This document shows, in pieces, positions 1 to 5,793 of a DNA stretch of 11,466 nucleotides; positions within the stretch are counted from its first letter, which is position 1; every line of letters starts with the position of its first letter. This DNA is from CAZJDM01 sp964544765 (GTDB lineage Bacteria > Bdellovibrionota_B > Oligoflexia > CAYFLR01): NCBI GenBank assembly GCA_964544765.1, contig CAZJDM010000135.1, positions 1 to 11,466 on the forward strand. The letters run 5' to 3'. The notes beneath the pieces were generated by a model. That model saw only the letters and a list, made by a program, of their open reading frames with translations. It did not search any database and had not been told where the DNA came from. The position numbers and the translations under genes were made by a program.

Positions 1-4
1 TAAA

Positions 5-250
5 TTAGTTCGCAGCAAGCTGCGGGGAATCATACCCAAGGCTTCGCATTGAATCCCAATCTATATTTTTTACAGATGTCTGCGGGACAGATGATGATTC
101 AGTATCGATTACACCATTATCATCTAAATACTTTTTAACTGTATTGCGACTGATTTTCAAAGCTCTGGCTATCTTTCGTTTAGATAGCCCAAGCTTCTTT
201 AATCGCTTAACCTCATCTATTTTACTCAAGACCAATTTCCTTCCTGCCAT
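5..250 (-). CDS. IS21 IstA-like transposase N-terminal HTH fragment, truncated or split ORF
   Basis: This 81-residue product starts MAGRKLVLSK and contains a resolvase/IstA-type helix-turn-helix (LGLSKRKIARALKISRNTVK, about residues 21-40), the DNA-end-binding domain of IS21 transposases. It is followed by a short segment with IDWDSM, reminiscent of the IDW(D/E) stretch after the HTH in IstA. I chose the ATG at 250-248 because a strong Shine-Dalgarno (AAGGAGGG, 261-254) lies just upstream; an ATG eight codons earlier has none. A TAA at 7-5 ends the frame after 81 codons, whereas family members are several hundred residues long and carry a DDE catalytic core. The element is therefore either inactivated here, or the transposase is made by frameshifting into an ORF outside the window. 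The HTH call is firm; the functional state is unknown. Confidence 0.65.
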   Translation of the reverse strand: MAGRKLVLSKIDEVKRLKKLGLSKRKIARALKISRNTVKKYLDDNGVIDTESSSVPQTSVKNIDWDSMRSLGYDSPQLAAN

Positions 251-279
251 AATCCCTCCTTGGTTTTGTTCCAAGTAAA

Positions 280-288
280 ATTATAGCA
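280..288 (-). promoter_or_regulatory. Extended -10 promoter for the IS transposase ORF
   Basis: On the minus strand the sequence TGCTATAAT (288-280) is a perfect extended -10 element (TGnTATAAT), about 30 bp upstream of the MAGRK start codon. No good -35 box is seen 16-18 bp upstream, which is acceptable for extended -10 promoters. A perfect 6-bp inverted repeat, TTTCAG-TC-CTGAAA at 308-321, lies 20 bp further upstream and could be a transposase or repressor operator. Seen directly; activity is inferred. Confidence 0.45.
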
Positions 289-323
289 TTTATAAACTGG
301 CTTCACCTTTCAGTCCTGAAAAA

Positions 324-423
324 GTGGCTCACCTTGATAGGAAATTAGGTGGCTCTATATGCAGGAAATTAGGTGGCTCTGTATCGAGGAAATTGGGTGG
401 CTCTATATGGTGGAAATTCGGCA
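324..423. repeat. IS21-type terminal array of 24-bp direct repeats
   Basis: Units beginning GGAAATT(A/G)GGTGGCTCT start at 340, 364 and 388, exactly 24 bp apart. A partial fourth (GGAAATTCGG) starts at 412 and a half-unit (GTGGCTC) lies at 324-330. The three full units differ at only a few positions. Such repeats near the ends are a known hallmark of IS21-family elements and serve as transposase binding sites. Their position directly upstream of the HTH ORF supports reading them as the element's terminus. Confidence 0.65.
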
Positions 424-546
424 TCAACGATGGGGATTATCCACACAGTAGCTGAAAATGGTAAAAAGTTTCAATTAAATAAGAAGCTTATTCCAGTTGA
501 GGTCATTATGCCCATAACTAGAAATGAAGGAATTGTAGATGGATAA
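424..546 (+). pseudogene. 3' remnant of an unknown ORF cut off by the IS element
   Basis: An open frame runs to the TAA at 544-546, giving a tail that starts MGIIHTVAENGKKF from an ATG at 430 and ends RNEGIVDG. The frame stays open leftward through the IS repeats to a stop at 370-372, and the ATG has no Shine-Dalgarno. This fits the C-terminal end of a gene whose upstream part was displaced by the IS insertion. Its last codons overlap the start of the excisionase gene (ATG at 539), suggesting it was the first gene of a translationally coupled operon with xis and int. The product is not recognised. It could also be a genuine 38-residue leader ORF. Confidence 0.4.
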
Positions 547-742
547 ACAAAAAAGTGATAACAAGATAATGTCGATGTTTGACAATTTAATATGGACAAT
601 AGATGAGGTTTGTAAAATTACTGCTTATAAAAAAGGAACTATTTATAATTTAGTCAGTAATGGATCAATACCCTATCGAAAACGTGGCAGGAAACTCTTT
701 TTCATCCCTAACGAGATTTTATCTTGGATAAAAGGAGAATGA
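539..742 (+). CDS. Excisionase-like HTH protein (MerR/HTH_17 fold)
   Basis: This 67-residue protein consists almost entirely of an excisionase-type winged helix: WTIDEVCKITAYKKGTIYNL (about residues 19-38), then SNGSIPYRKRGRKLFF and IPNEILSWIKG, the usual order for HTH_17 proteins. Such proteins bind DNA next to attachment sites and steer a tyrosine integrase towards excision, or act as small regulators. A Shine-Dalgarno AAGGA (527-531) lies 7 nt before the ATG. The gene overlaps the preceding ORF tail by ATGGATAA, and its stop (740-742) lies inside the ribosome-binding region of the integrase gene, so the genes are probably co-translated. Being directly upstream of an integrase supports the excisionase reading. 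Confidence 0.75.
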   Translation: MDKQKSDNKIMSMFDNLIWTIDEVCKITAYKKGTIYNLVSNGSIPYRKRGRKLFFIPNEILSWIKGE

Positions 743-744
743 AA

Positions 745-1959
745 ATGAGTTTAAAAAATTACAGGAAATTAAAAGGTTGCAAAGGGCTTTATAAGAATAA
801 AAATACAGATAACTTTCTGGCTCTTATTAATGACAATGGAAAGTATGTTCAAAAAACCTTCTCCAGCCTAAACGAAGCAAAACGCTGGCGAGAGGAATAT
901 TTTTTTAAGCCTGAACCGGAAGTGAAAAGTAAATTTGCTACTTTGAAAGAAGTTTGGCAAACCATGCAAAGAGTTCACTTTCCTCTATTGGCATTTAGTA
1001 CTAAAGATATTTGGAAAAGACGATATGAGCCCTGGAAAAAACTAGAGCATTTGTCGATGGATCAAATTACCTCTGCAAGAATTACCGAATGGATCACTGA
1101 CTTAGTAACTTATTACCGTTCAGAGGATTATCAAGGTTCAGGTCGGGGTAAAGCAGGTAGGTGTAACTTGAACAACGAGATCAACATGTTTGTTACCATT
1201 TTTAATTGGTATAAACAAAGTGAACAGTTTGAAAAGGAAGCTCAGGTCTTAACCACTCCCATCAAACGCAAACACCGAGAACAGGGCTTTATTAAACCAA
1301 TTCCAGAGAAAAAGAAGCAGATATCTTTAGAGGATGCTATTTTATTTTTTGAGTATTTAAGACCACTATACAAAGATCTAGCTATGATGCAGTTTTTTAC
1401 CGCAGCACGTATTGGTGAAATAGCTGGTATGCAGTGGAAAAATATTGATTTAATAAATCGTAGATTGATTATCAAAGAAACATGCATTTGGGATTCTTGG
1501 AATAAAGTGTATCAAGGATTAAAGCCATTTCCCAAAAACAAGGAACCTAGAGTATGCTATATCACTGATGAGATTTTAGACATCCTAAAGAGAAGAAGCC
1601 CTTTTCGCCTCGCAAACAATGATTTTGTTTTTCATGTGGAAGGAAAACCTTTAAATTATGGAACCATTCAGGTTAATTATCGTGGTGCACAACGTAAAAG
1701 TGGTGTTCCATATAGCGGCACACATATTTTAAGGCATGGCATGGCAAAATTGGCTCGAAAAATTGGAGGAGGATTAGATTCCGTTATGGCTATGACTGGT
1801 CATAAAGATTTAAAACTTGCCGATCATTACTCAAAATGTGATGAAGATGATCAAAAAGAAGTTTCTGAAAAAATAATGCAAGTTTATCGTAATAAAAGAA
1901 AGGGGAAGACTGATAATGTTGTATCGATACAACAACTTAGGAAGAAAGTTAATGGGTGA
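745..1959 (+). CDS. int: Tyrosine recombinase / integrase with arm-binding domain
   Basis: The 404-residue product catalyses site-specific recombination between attachment sites. An N-terminal arm-type DNA-binding region (about residues 5-55, including a KGLYKNKNTDNFLALI-like strand) is followed by a SAM-like core-binding domain (about 64-130 or later) and the catalytic domain. The catalytic set is complete: Arg222 in TAARIGEI, a probable Lys264 in the FPKNKEPR hairpin, His327 and Arg330 in HILRHG, His353 in TGHKDL, and the nucleophile Tyr362 in DHYSK. I chose ATG 745 because GGAG at 734-737 is 7 nt upstream; ATG 739 is also possible but sits too close to that site. The gene overlaps or abuts xis, forming a xis-int module typical of integrative elements or prophages. 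No frameshift is seen, so it may be active. Confidence 0.9.
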   Translation: MSLKNYRKLKGCKGLYKNKNTDNFLALINDNGKYVQKTFSSLNEAKRWREEYFFKPEPEVKSKFATLKEVWQTMQRVHFPLLAFSTKDIWKRRYEPWKKLEHLSMDQITSARITEWITDLVTYYRSEDYQGSGRGKAGRCNLNNEINMFVTIFNWYKQSEQFEKEAQVLTTPIKRKHREQGFIKPIPEKKKQISLEDAILFFEYLRPLYKDLAMMQFFTAARIGEIAGMQWKNIDLINRRLIIKETCIWDSWNKVYQGLKPFPKNKEPRVCYITDEILDILKRRSPFRLANNDFVFHVEGKPLNYGTIQVNYRGAQRKSGVPYSGTHILRHGMAKLARKIGGGLDSVMAMTGHKDLKLADHYSKCDEDDQKEVSEKIMQVYRNKRKGKTDNVVSIQQLRKKVNG

Positions 1960-1982
1960 TTTTACTATATTAGAACTAAAAC

Positions 1983-2035
1983 TTGGGGCTCTACTTGGGT
2001 ATCCTTGGGTATAGATTGGGCATGGCTTGGGCATG
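1983..2035. repeat. Helically phased TTGGGYAT direct repeats downstream of int
   Basis: TTGGGTAT occurs at 1995 and 2005 and TTGGGCAT at 2016 and 2027, with a looser copy (TTGGGGCT) at 1983. Spacings are 12, 10, 11 and 11 bp, close to one helical turn, so all copies face nearly the same side of the DNA. The cluster lies 23 bp after the integrase stop codon, where attachment-site arms are often found. Int arm or Xis binding is a plausible role but is inferred; the cluster could instead be a simple slipped duplication or a regulator site for fpg. Confidence 0.55.
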
Positions 2036-2084
2036 AACTCTTTTTTTTAAATTTAATTCATTAATTACAGGAGGTTAAAGCGCA

Positions 2085-3047
2085 ATGCCTGAACTACCCG
2101 AAATAGAAACTATTAAAAATCAATTACTTGAGATTTTACCAGGCAAAATAAGTCACGTGTTTTATTATCCTCACACTTCTTCAATTCTTAAAATGAAAGA
2201 ATTTGATCCGATTGACATGATTATTCAGAATATTTGTCGTAAGGGAAAGTTGTTGTACTTTGAGCTTGAAAAAGAAAAATATATTTTGTCAAGGTTAGGT
2301 ATGTCAGGTTCATGGCATATTTCAGGACAAAAAGAATGTGAAAAACATACTCATCTGCAATTTAAAATAGAGCCTATTCAACCTAAAATAGAGTCTTTCG
2401 AACAAAACGATAAAAATAACAAGAACGATCAAAGCAATCCAAACTTTAAAAACAATAAGAATACCCCAAACAATCCAAACCTTAAAAACAATAAGAATAA
2501 TCAAAACCATCAAAGTAATCAGACCACCAATTATTACTTTTTATCGTATATTGATCCTCGTCGTTTTGGTCGAATGTATTTTACTAAAGAAAAAGAAGCT
2601 AAGCGTATTATTGATGGATTGGGTGTTGATGTTTCTTCGTCAGCTTTTACACCTTCTTATATTTTTAATACTTTCCAAAAATTTCCCAATAAAATAATCA
2701 AATCGTTTCTTTTAGAACAAAAATATTTTGCTGGTGTAGGTAATTATATAGCTAATGAAACTTGTGCTAGATCAGGAATTCTTCCCTTTAATAGGGTGGG
2801 AGACATAACCTTTAAGCAGTGTCAAAGAATAAAAAATTCAGTAAATGAGGTGTTATCAGGGGCAATTAAAGCGGGAGGAACTACCTTTCATGGCGGTTAT
2901 TCTGATACCACAGGTAATAGGGGAGAAGGGGTAAAAAATTTGGTGGTCTTTTATCAGAAAATCTGCGGTTTATGCCATAAGGAAGCGATTATTAAAATCG
3001 TTCTTCAAGGTAGGGGAACATATTACTGTCCTCGATGTCAAAAATAA
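2085..3047 (+). CDS. mutM: Formamidopyrimidine-DNA glycosylase with Asn-rich insertion
   Basis: Bifunctional base-excision repair enzyme (Fpg/MutM) that removes 8-oxoguanine and formamidopyrimidines and cleaves the AP site. The 320-residue protein starts with the diagnostic MPELPEIET (catalytic Pro2 and Glu3). It has the conserved Lys55 in RKGK, Met73 in LGMSGS, the DPRRFG motif (157-162) with Arg and Phe that fill the void left by the flipped base, the H2TH region with GVGNYIANE, and a C-terminal zinc finger (Cys294, Cys297, Cys315, Cys318) with Arg310 in QGRG. The family is usually about 270 residues. The extra 50 or so form a low-complexity Asn/Lys/Gln insertion (about 97-148) in the hairpin before SYIDPRRFG. 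A strong AGGAGG (2069-2074) sits 10 nt before the ATG. All catalytic residues are present, so it is probably functional. It lies directly beside the integrase module. Confidence 0.95.
   Translation: MPELPEIETIKNQLLEILPGKISHVFYYPHTSSILKMKEFDPIDMIIQNICRKGKLLYFELEKEKYILSRLGMSGSWHISGQKECEKHTHLQFKIEPIQPKIESFEQNDKNNKNDQSNPNFKNNKNTPNNPNLKNNKNNQNHQSNQTTNYYFLSYIDPRRFGRMYFTKEKEAKRIIDGLGVDVSSSAFTPSYIFNTFQKFPNKIIKSFLLEQKYFAGVGNYIANETCARSGILPFNRVGDITFKQCQRIKNSVNEVLSGAIKAGGTTFHGGYSDTTGNRGEGVKNLVVFYQKICGLCHKEAIIKIVLQGRGTYYCPRCQK
2435..2506 (+). repeat. 36-bp in-frame tandem repeat within mutM
   Basis: Two adjacent copies (2435-2470 and 2471-2506), each 36 bp or 12 codons, encode NPNFKNNKNTPN and NPNLKNNKNNQN. 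They are nearly identical over their first 29 bp. Flanking sequence on both sides shows degenerate Asn/Lys-rich versions. This looks like expansion by replication slippage that kept the reading frame, and it accounts for about half of the insertion in the glycosylase. Confidence 0.85.
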
Positions 3048-3094
3048 ATTGTGGGTTGGTTCATATATGCGCTGGAAAGTGCGGTGAGCTATAG

Positions 3095-3121
3095 TATTTA
3101 AAGTGATGTATTAAAGTGATG
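3095..3121. repeat. Short tandem duplication in the gap after mutM
   Basis: TATTTAAAGTGATG (3095-3108) is followed directly by TATTAAAGTGATG (3109-3121), differing by one T. It lies between the convergent ends of mutM and the 251-aa gene. No function is evident. The core TATTAAAGTG recurs at 3976-3985 on the other side of the 251-aa gene. Confidence 0.7.
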
Positions 3122-3150
3122 GATGTTCGGGTTTCTCCCACCGCGTATAT

Positions 3151-3906
3151 TTAGAGAACTTGTATGAGATGTACTTTTTTAACGCAAATATCAATTGGAT
3201 TATAATGGTTATTAGCTCTAAAGGCTTTTAATCTAAAGCTGATGTTAGTTTGTCGTGATGGTAATCTGAATAAAACATAGTCTCCATGGTGATATTGACT
3301 GATTTCGTCCTTATTACGACAAACGAATCGTTCAGAATAATTGTGAAATCCTAAGATGCTTATTCCACCGATATGTGGAGGATTATAGTAAAAGACGTCA
3401 CAGTAGGTAGCTCCTGCCTCAGCACGAGGAGATCTAACTCCAGCTGGACCAACATCAATGGTAAAGTCCCATTTTATTAGATATGTTCCCATCTCAAGAG
3501 TTAATAATGAAGAAGTGTTTACTTCACAAATAGCACCAGTATTGTCTTGAATGGGATCTAACCACCAGTCCTTATTATTGGGATTAGGATAACCACCAGT
3601 AGAATGGAGAAATATTGAGTTATTACCGTTCCAGGAACAGACTGGTTTTAAGGAAAGATCCTTCAATATATAATGATGGGGTTTGAGAAAAAAAATCTTA
3701 CAAGACTTATTATATGGTACTTCATCAGCGATCCCATTAAAATTGCAGAAAACTTGAGTTGGTTGTTGGTTTTTAGAGAAAAACTGGGTGGGGACAGGAT
3801 GCTGTTCATTATCGACAATGATTCTAATATTTCCGTTAGGATCTTGTACTTTGTAGCCCTTAAAGACATGGTATTTATTTTTTAACTTCATAGAGATCAT
3901 GTTCAT
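3151..3906 (-). CDS. Unrecognised 251-aa beta-rich protein
   Basis: I do not recognise this protein. It has no signal peptide or membrane segment. It is rich in aromatic residues, Asn, Gly and Pro, and its second half shows alternating hydrophobic strands (TYLIKWDFTIDVG, ISILGFHNYSERFV, YVLFRLPS, ISFRLKAFRA, ICVKKVHLIQVL). That pattern is typical of beta-sandwich or jelly-roll domains such as the C-terminal parts of phage fibres or C1q-like modules; this is only a visual impression. Several cysteines (in VFCNF, KSCKI, PVCSW, AICEV, ATYCD, FVCRN, DICVK) could be structural. No convincing Shine-Dalgarno precedes the first ATG (3906) or in-frame ATGs at codons 3 and 6, so the start is uncertain. 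It lies 81 bp downstream of the TPR gene on the same strand and may be cotranscribed with it. Confidence 0.7.
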   Translation of the reverse strand: MNMISMKLKNKYHVFKGYKVQDPNGNIRIIVDNEQHPVPTQFFSKNQQPTQVFCNFNGIADEVPYNKSCKIFFLKPHHYILKDLSLKPVCSWNGNNSIFLHSTGGYPNPNNKDWWLDPIQDNTGAICEVNTSSLLTLEMGTYLIKWDFTIDVGPAGVRSPRAEAGATYCDVFYYNPPHIGGISILGFHNYSERFVCRNKDEISQYHHGDYVLFRLPSRQTNISFRLKAFRANNHYNPIDICVKKVHLIQVL

Positions 3907-3960
3907 ATACAGTCACAACGTATTTAAGAGTTATTAGAGTTATTCTACTTGTAAAAAACT

Positions 3961-3990
3961 AAGCATATTAAAGCATATTAAAGTGTATTA
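3961..3990. repeat. Three tandem 10-bp copies overlapping the TPR gene stop codon
   Basis: AAGCATATTA, AAGCATATTA and AAGTGTATTA follow each other without gaps. The last copy contains the stop codon of the minus-strand TPR gene (complement of 3988-3990), so the array appears to extend from the end of that gene into the gap. The first two copies are identical, suggesting recent slippage. Confidence 0.75.
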
Positions 3991-5574
3991 AGCGGCAACA
4001 GCTTCGGCTAGTTTTTCTAATTTATCTAAATCTTCAGTAGTCTTTTGGTACATAGCGGGGTAGTTTTCCATGGTTAAAATATCTAATGCTTTTTTATATG
4101 CCAATATTGCATTTTCAATATCATCCGGGTTATTGTCTATTTGTGCCATTAAACTATACGAGGCACCCAAGTTGGCTTTAGTTATAGCGTAATCAAATGG
4201 ATAATTTTCGACTGTCCTAATATTTAATGCACTTGTAAGAATTTGAATTGATCTATAGAGATTTTCCTCTTTATTGGTAACTTCTGAGAGTATACGATAA
4301 GAAATTCCCAAATTATTTATGGTTTGTCCTAAATCGATGGGGTAATCTTCGAGGGTTCTCACTTCTAAGGACTCTTCCAGGATTTCAATTGATTTTCGGA
4401 TATATAGTTCTTTGTTTATTTCTTCTGACAAGATCCGATATGAAATACCAAGATTGTTTTGGAACTGGGCATATTCTCTCTGAAATTCTTCTTTTGAAGT
4501 TAAGGACATTGCTTGTTCGTAAATGCTAATGGCCATTTTAGCATTTGATTCTTTATCTTGTAACTCAGCTAAGGTGTTATAAGATACTCCAAGATTATTT
4601 AAAGTTTGACAATGTTCGTATGGGTAACCTTCAACAGTTCTGACTTCTAATGAACGGTAAAAAGATTTAATTGCTTTTTGAACATATTCACTACTTCCAT
4701 TAATTTGAGCTAATGTATTATAAGCTATACCTAGGTTATTAAGAACCATAGCGAAAAGGAAAGGATGATCCTGGTGTGATATTAGGTATAAAACTTCTTC
4801 AAAATAATGTGTGGCCCTTTCTAAATTAACCTTAACGCCAAATACTTCTGAAAGAATAGTATAGGCAGTTCCCAGGTTATTGTTGGTAATAGCGAAATTA
4901 ATGTAACATTCTTCTTTGGTGGTATATTTTAGAAGTTCTTCAAGAGTTTCAATTGCTTTAGTTGCATGCACCTCTTTATCGCTGATTTTAGCGAGTAAGC
5001 AATGTATATATCCTATCATTTCTATAACATTATGCCTATTTCTAGGAGTGAATTCTTCTGATTCTTCAATGATTTTTAAAACAGATTGATATGCATCCAG
5101 GGCTTCTTGGTACCTTTCTTTTCTTAATAAATTATAAGCTTGTTTTAACCGATTTTCATAGGTTGTATTAACTTTGTTTTCATCTTCTCTTATCGGTTCT
5201 GCTTGTCCCTGCTGTTGTTGAGATAGTTGTTGAGGCTGTTTTGTTTGATGTTGGTCATATTGATGTTGCTGCGGTTGTTGATCAGGCTGAGGTTGAGAAT
5301 ATTGTTGTTGCTGGGGTTGTCGATCTGGTTGCGGTTGAGTATATTGATGTTGGGTAGATTGACTTTCTTGGTTAAATTGTTCATGTTGAGTTAATTGTTC
5401 AGCGTCTTCAGATACTTGTGTTTGTTGGTGATGAGCTTCTTGTGTGTAACCTTCTTCTTCCTCATTGTAAGAACCTTCTTGGTTGAATTCTTCTAATCCT
5501 TTAGCTTGCTCTTTCTGTATGTTTACCCATACAGTTATCACCATTAATAAAATAATAAACCATATACTAATCAT
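3988..5574 (-). CDS. Membrane-anchored protein with Gln-rich linker and seven 47-residue TPR-like repeats
   Basis: This 528-residue protein begins with one hydrophobic segment (about 2-18, ISIWFIILLMVITVWV), then an acidic stretch, then a Gln/Pro/His-rich linker (about 44-125), then a canonical TPR (about 142-172). Residues 185-513 form seven consecutive units of exactly 47 residues with consensus NNLGxxYxxLxE...AIxxYxxxLxxRTxExYP. These match the extended TPR units found in many bacterial scaffold proteins and the TPR arrays of CHAT-domain proteins. No catalytic domain is present, so a scaffold or adaptor role is inferred. Positive charge follows the membrane segment, favouring a cytoplasmic TPR domain. 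The start is supported by GAGG 6 nt upstream of the ATG. The gene is divergent from the exported AAA+ gene and upstream of the 251-aa gene. Confidence 0.85.
   Translation of the reverse strand: MISIWFIILLMVITVWVNIQKEQAKGLEEFNQEGSYNEEEEGYTQEAHHQQTQVSEDAEQLTQHEQFNQESQSTQHQYTQPQPDRQPQQQQYSQPQPDQQPQQHQYDQHQTKQPQQLSQQQQGQAEPIREDENKVNTTYENRLKQAYNLLRKERYQEALDAYQSVLKIIEESEEFTPRNRHNVIEMIGYIHCLLAKISDKEVHATKAIETLEELLKYTTKEECYINFAITNNNLGTAYTILSEVFGVKVNLERATHYFEEVLYLISHQDHPFLFAMVLNNLGIAYNTLAQINGSSEYVQKAIKSFYRSLEVRTVEGYPYEHCQTLNNLGVSYNTLAELQDKESNAKMAISIYEQAMSLTSKEEFQREYAQFQNNLGISYRILSEEINKELYIRKSIEILEESLEVRTLEDYPIDLGQTINNLGISYRILSEVTNKEENLYRSIQILTSALNIRTVENYPFDYAITKANLGASYSLMAQIDNNPDDIENAILAYKKALDILTMENYPAMYQKTTEDLDKLEKLAEAVAA
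5257..5352 (-). repeat. 42-bp in-frame tandem repeat in the Gln-rich linker
   Basis: Copies start at 5257, 5299 and 5341 (partial), exactly 42 bp apart, encoding 14-residue units of the type QYSQPQPDQQPQQH. The first two share most positions, with third-position and CAG/CAA-type differences. This is an in-frame slippage expansion that lengthens the flexible linker between membrane anchor and TPR array. Confidence 0.8.
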
Positions 5575-5642
5575 TTAAGCCTCTTCTAAGGTTAGAAATT
5601 TTCTATACTTTAAACGTTATTTCGGTTCTCTTATTTTCATCG

Positions 5643-5671
5643 GTTATAAGGTGAAATTATTTAACTAAAAA
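5643..5671 (-). promoter_or_regulatory. Tentative promoter for the TPR gene
   Basis: On the minus strand TATAAC (5648-5643) matches five of six -10 positions and lies about 70 bp upstream of the TPR start. The -35 region at 17-bp spacing (TTTTTA, 5671-5666) is weak. If used, this promoter would lie back to back with the promoter at 5680-5707. Confidence 0.25.
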
Positions 5672-5679
5672 TGATCTAT

Positions 5680-5707
5680 TTGACAAAAGGGGGCAAATTA
5701 GTGTAAT
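5680..5707 (+). promoter_or_regulatory. Sigma70-type promoter for the exported AAA+ gene
   Basis: A perfect -35 TTGACA (5680-5685) is followed after 16 bp by TGTAAT (5702-5707; five of six -10 positions). Transcription would start near 5714, leaving a leader of about 80 nt before the ATG at 5794. A strong GGAGG (5781-5785) lies 8 nt before that ATG. The run GGGGGC directly after the -35 box is unusual in this AT-rich gap and might be part of a regulator site. Confidence 0.5.
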
Positions 5708-5793
5708 GATTAAAGATAATATTTAAGATAAGAATTGTTTATTAATAAAAGAACCATTTTTTATTAACCTATATAGACAGGGAGGTCTAAAGC

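Larger units (their letters stand above)
1..423 (-). mobile_element. IS21-type insertion sequence, right-hand portion only (left part outside window)
   Basis: The segment combines a leftward HTH transposase-like ORF starting at 250 with a terminal array of 24-bp repeats at about 324-423. IS21-family elements are known to carry multiple repeated sequences at their ends and to start transcription of istA just inside one terminus, which is the arrangement seen here. Read from the minus strand the outer end begins TGCCGAATTTCC, compatible with the 5'-TG typical of the family. The exact boundary could be 423 or about 426. The second gene (istB) and the other terminus are outside the window, so the target-site duplication cannot be checked. 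Confidence 0.6.

Noticed and set aside
340..421. Regular 24-bp repeats that might suggest a CRISPR array
   Set aside because: The units are contiguous or have only a few intervening bases, with no unique spacers and no cas genes; they fit IS21 terminal repeats.
724..744. TTG at 724 (or ATG at 739) as the integrase start
   Set aside because: The SD GGAG at 734-737 lies inside or too close to those starts and is well placed for ATG 745.
3081..3144. Possible terminator stem GCGGTG / CACCGC after mutM
   Set aside because: Only 6 bp pair across a loop of about 50 nt containing repeats, with no U-tract; likely chance.
5190..5384. Asn-rich alternative reading frame inside the TPR gene's Gln-rich linker
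   Set aside because: It is a frame-shifted shadow of the CAA/CAG-rich repeat coding for glutamine, with no start signals.
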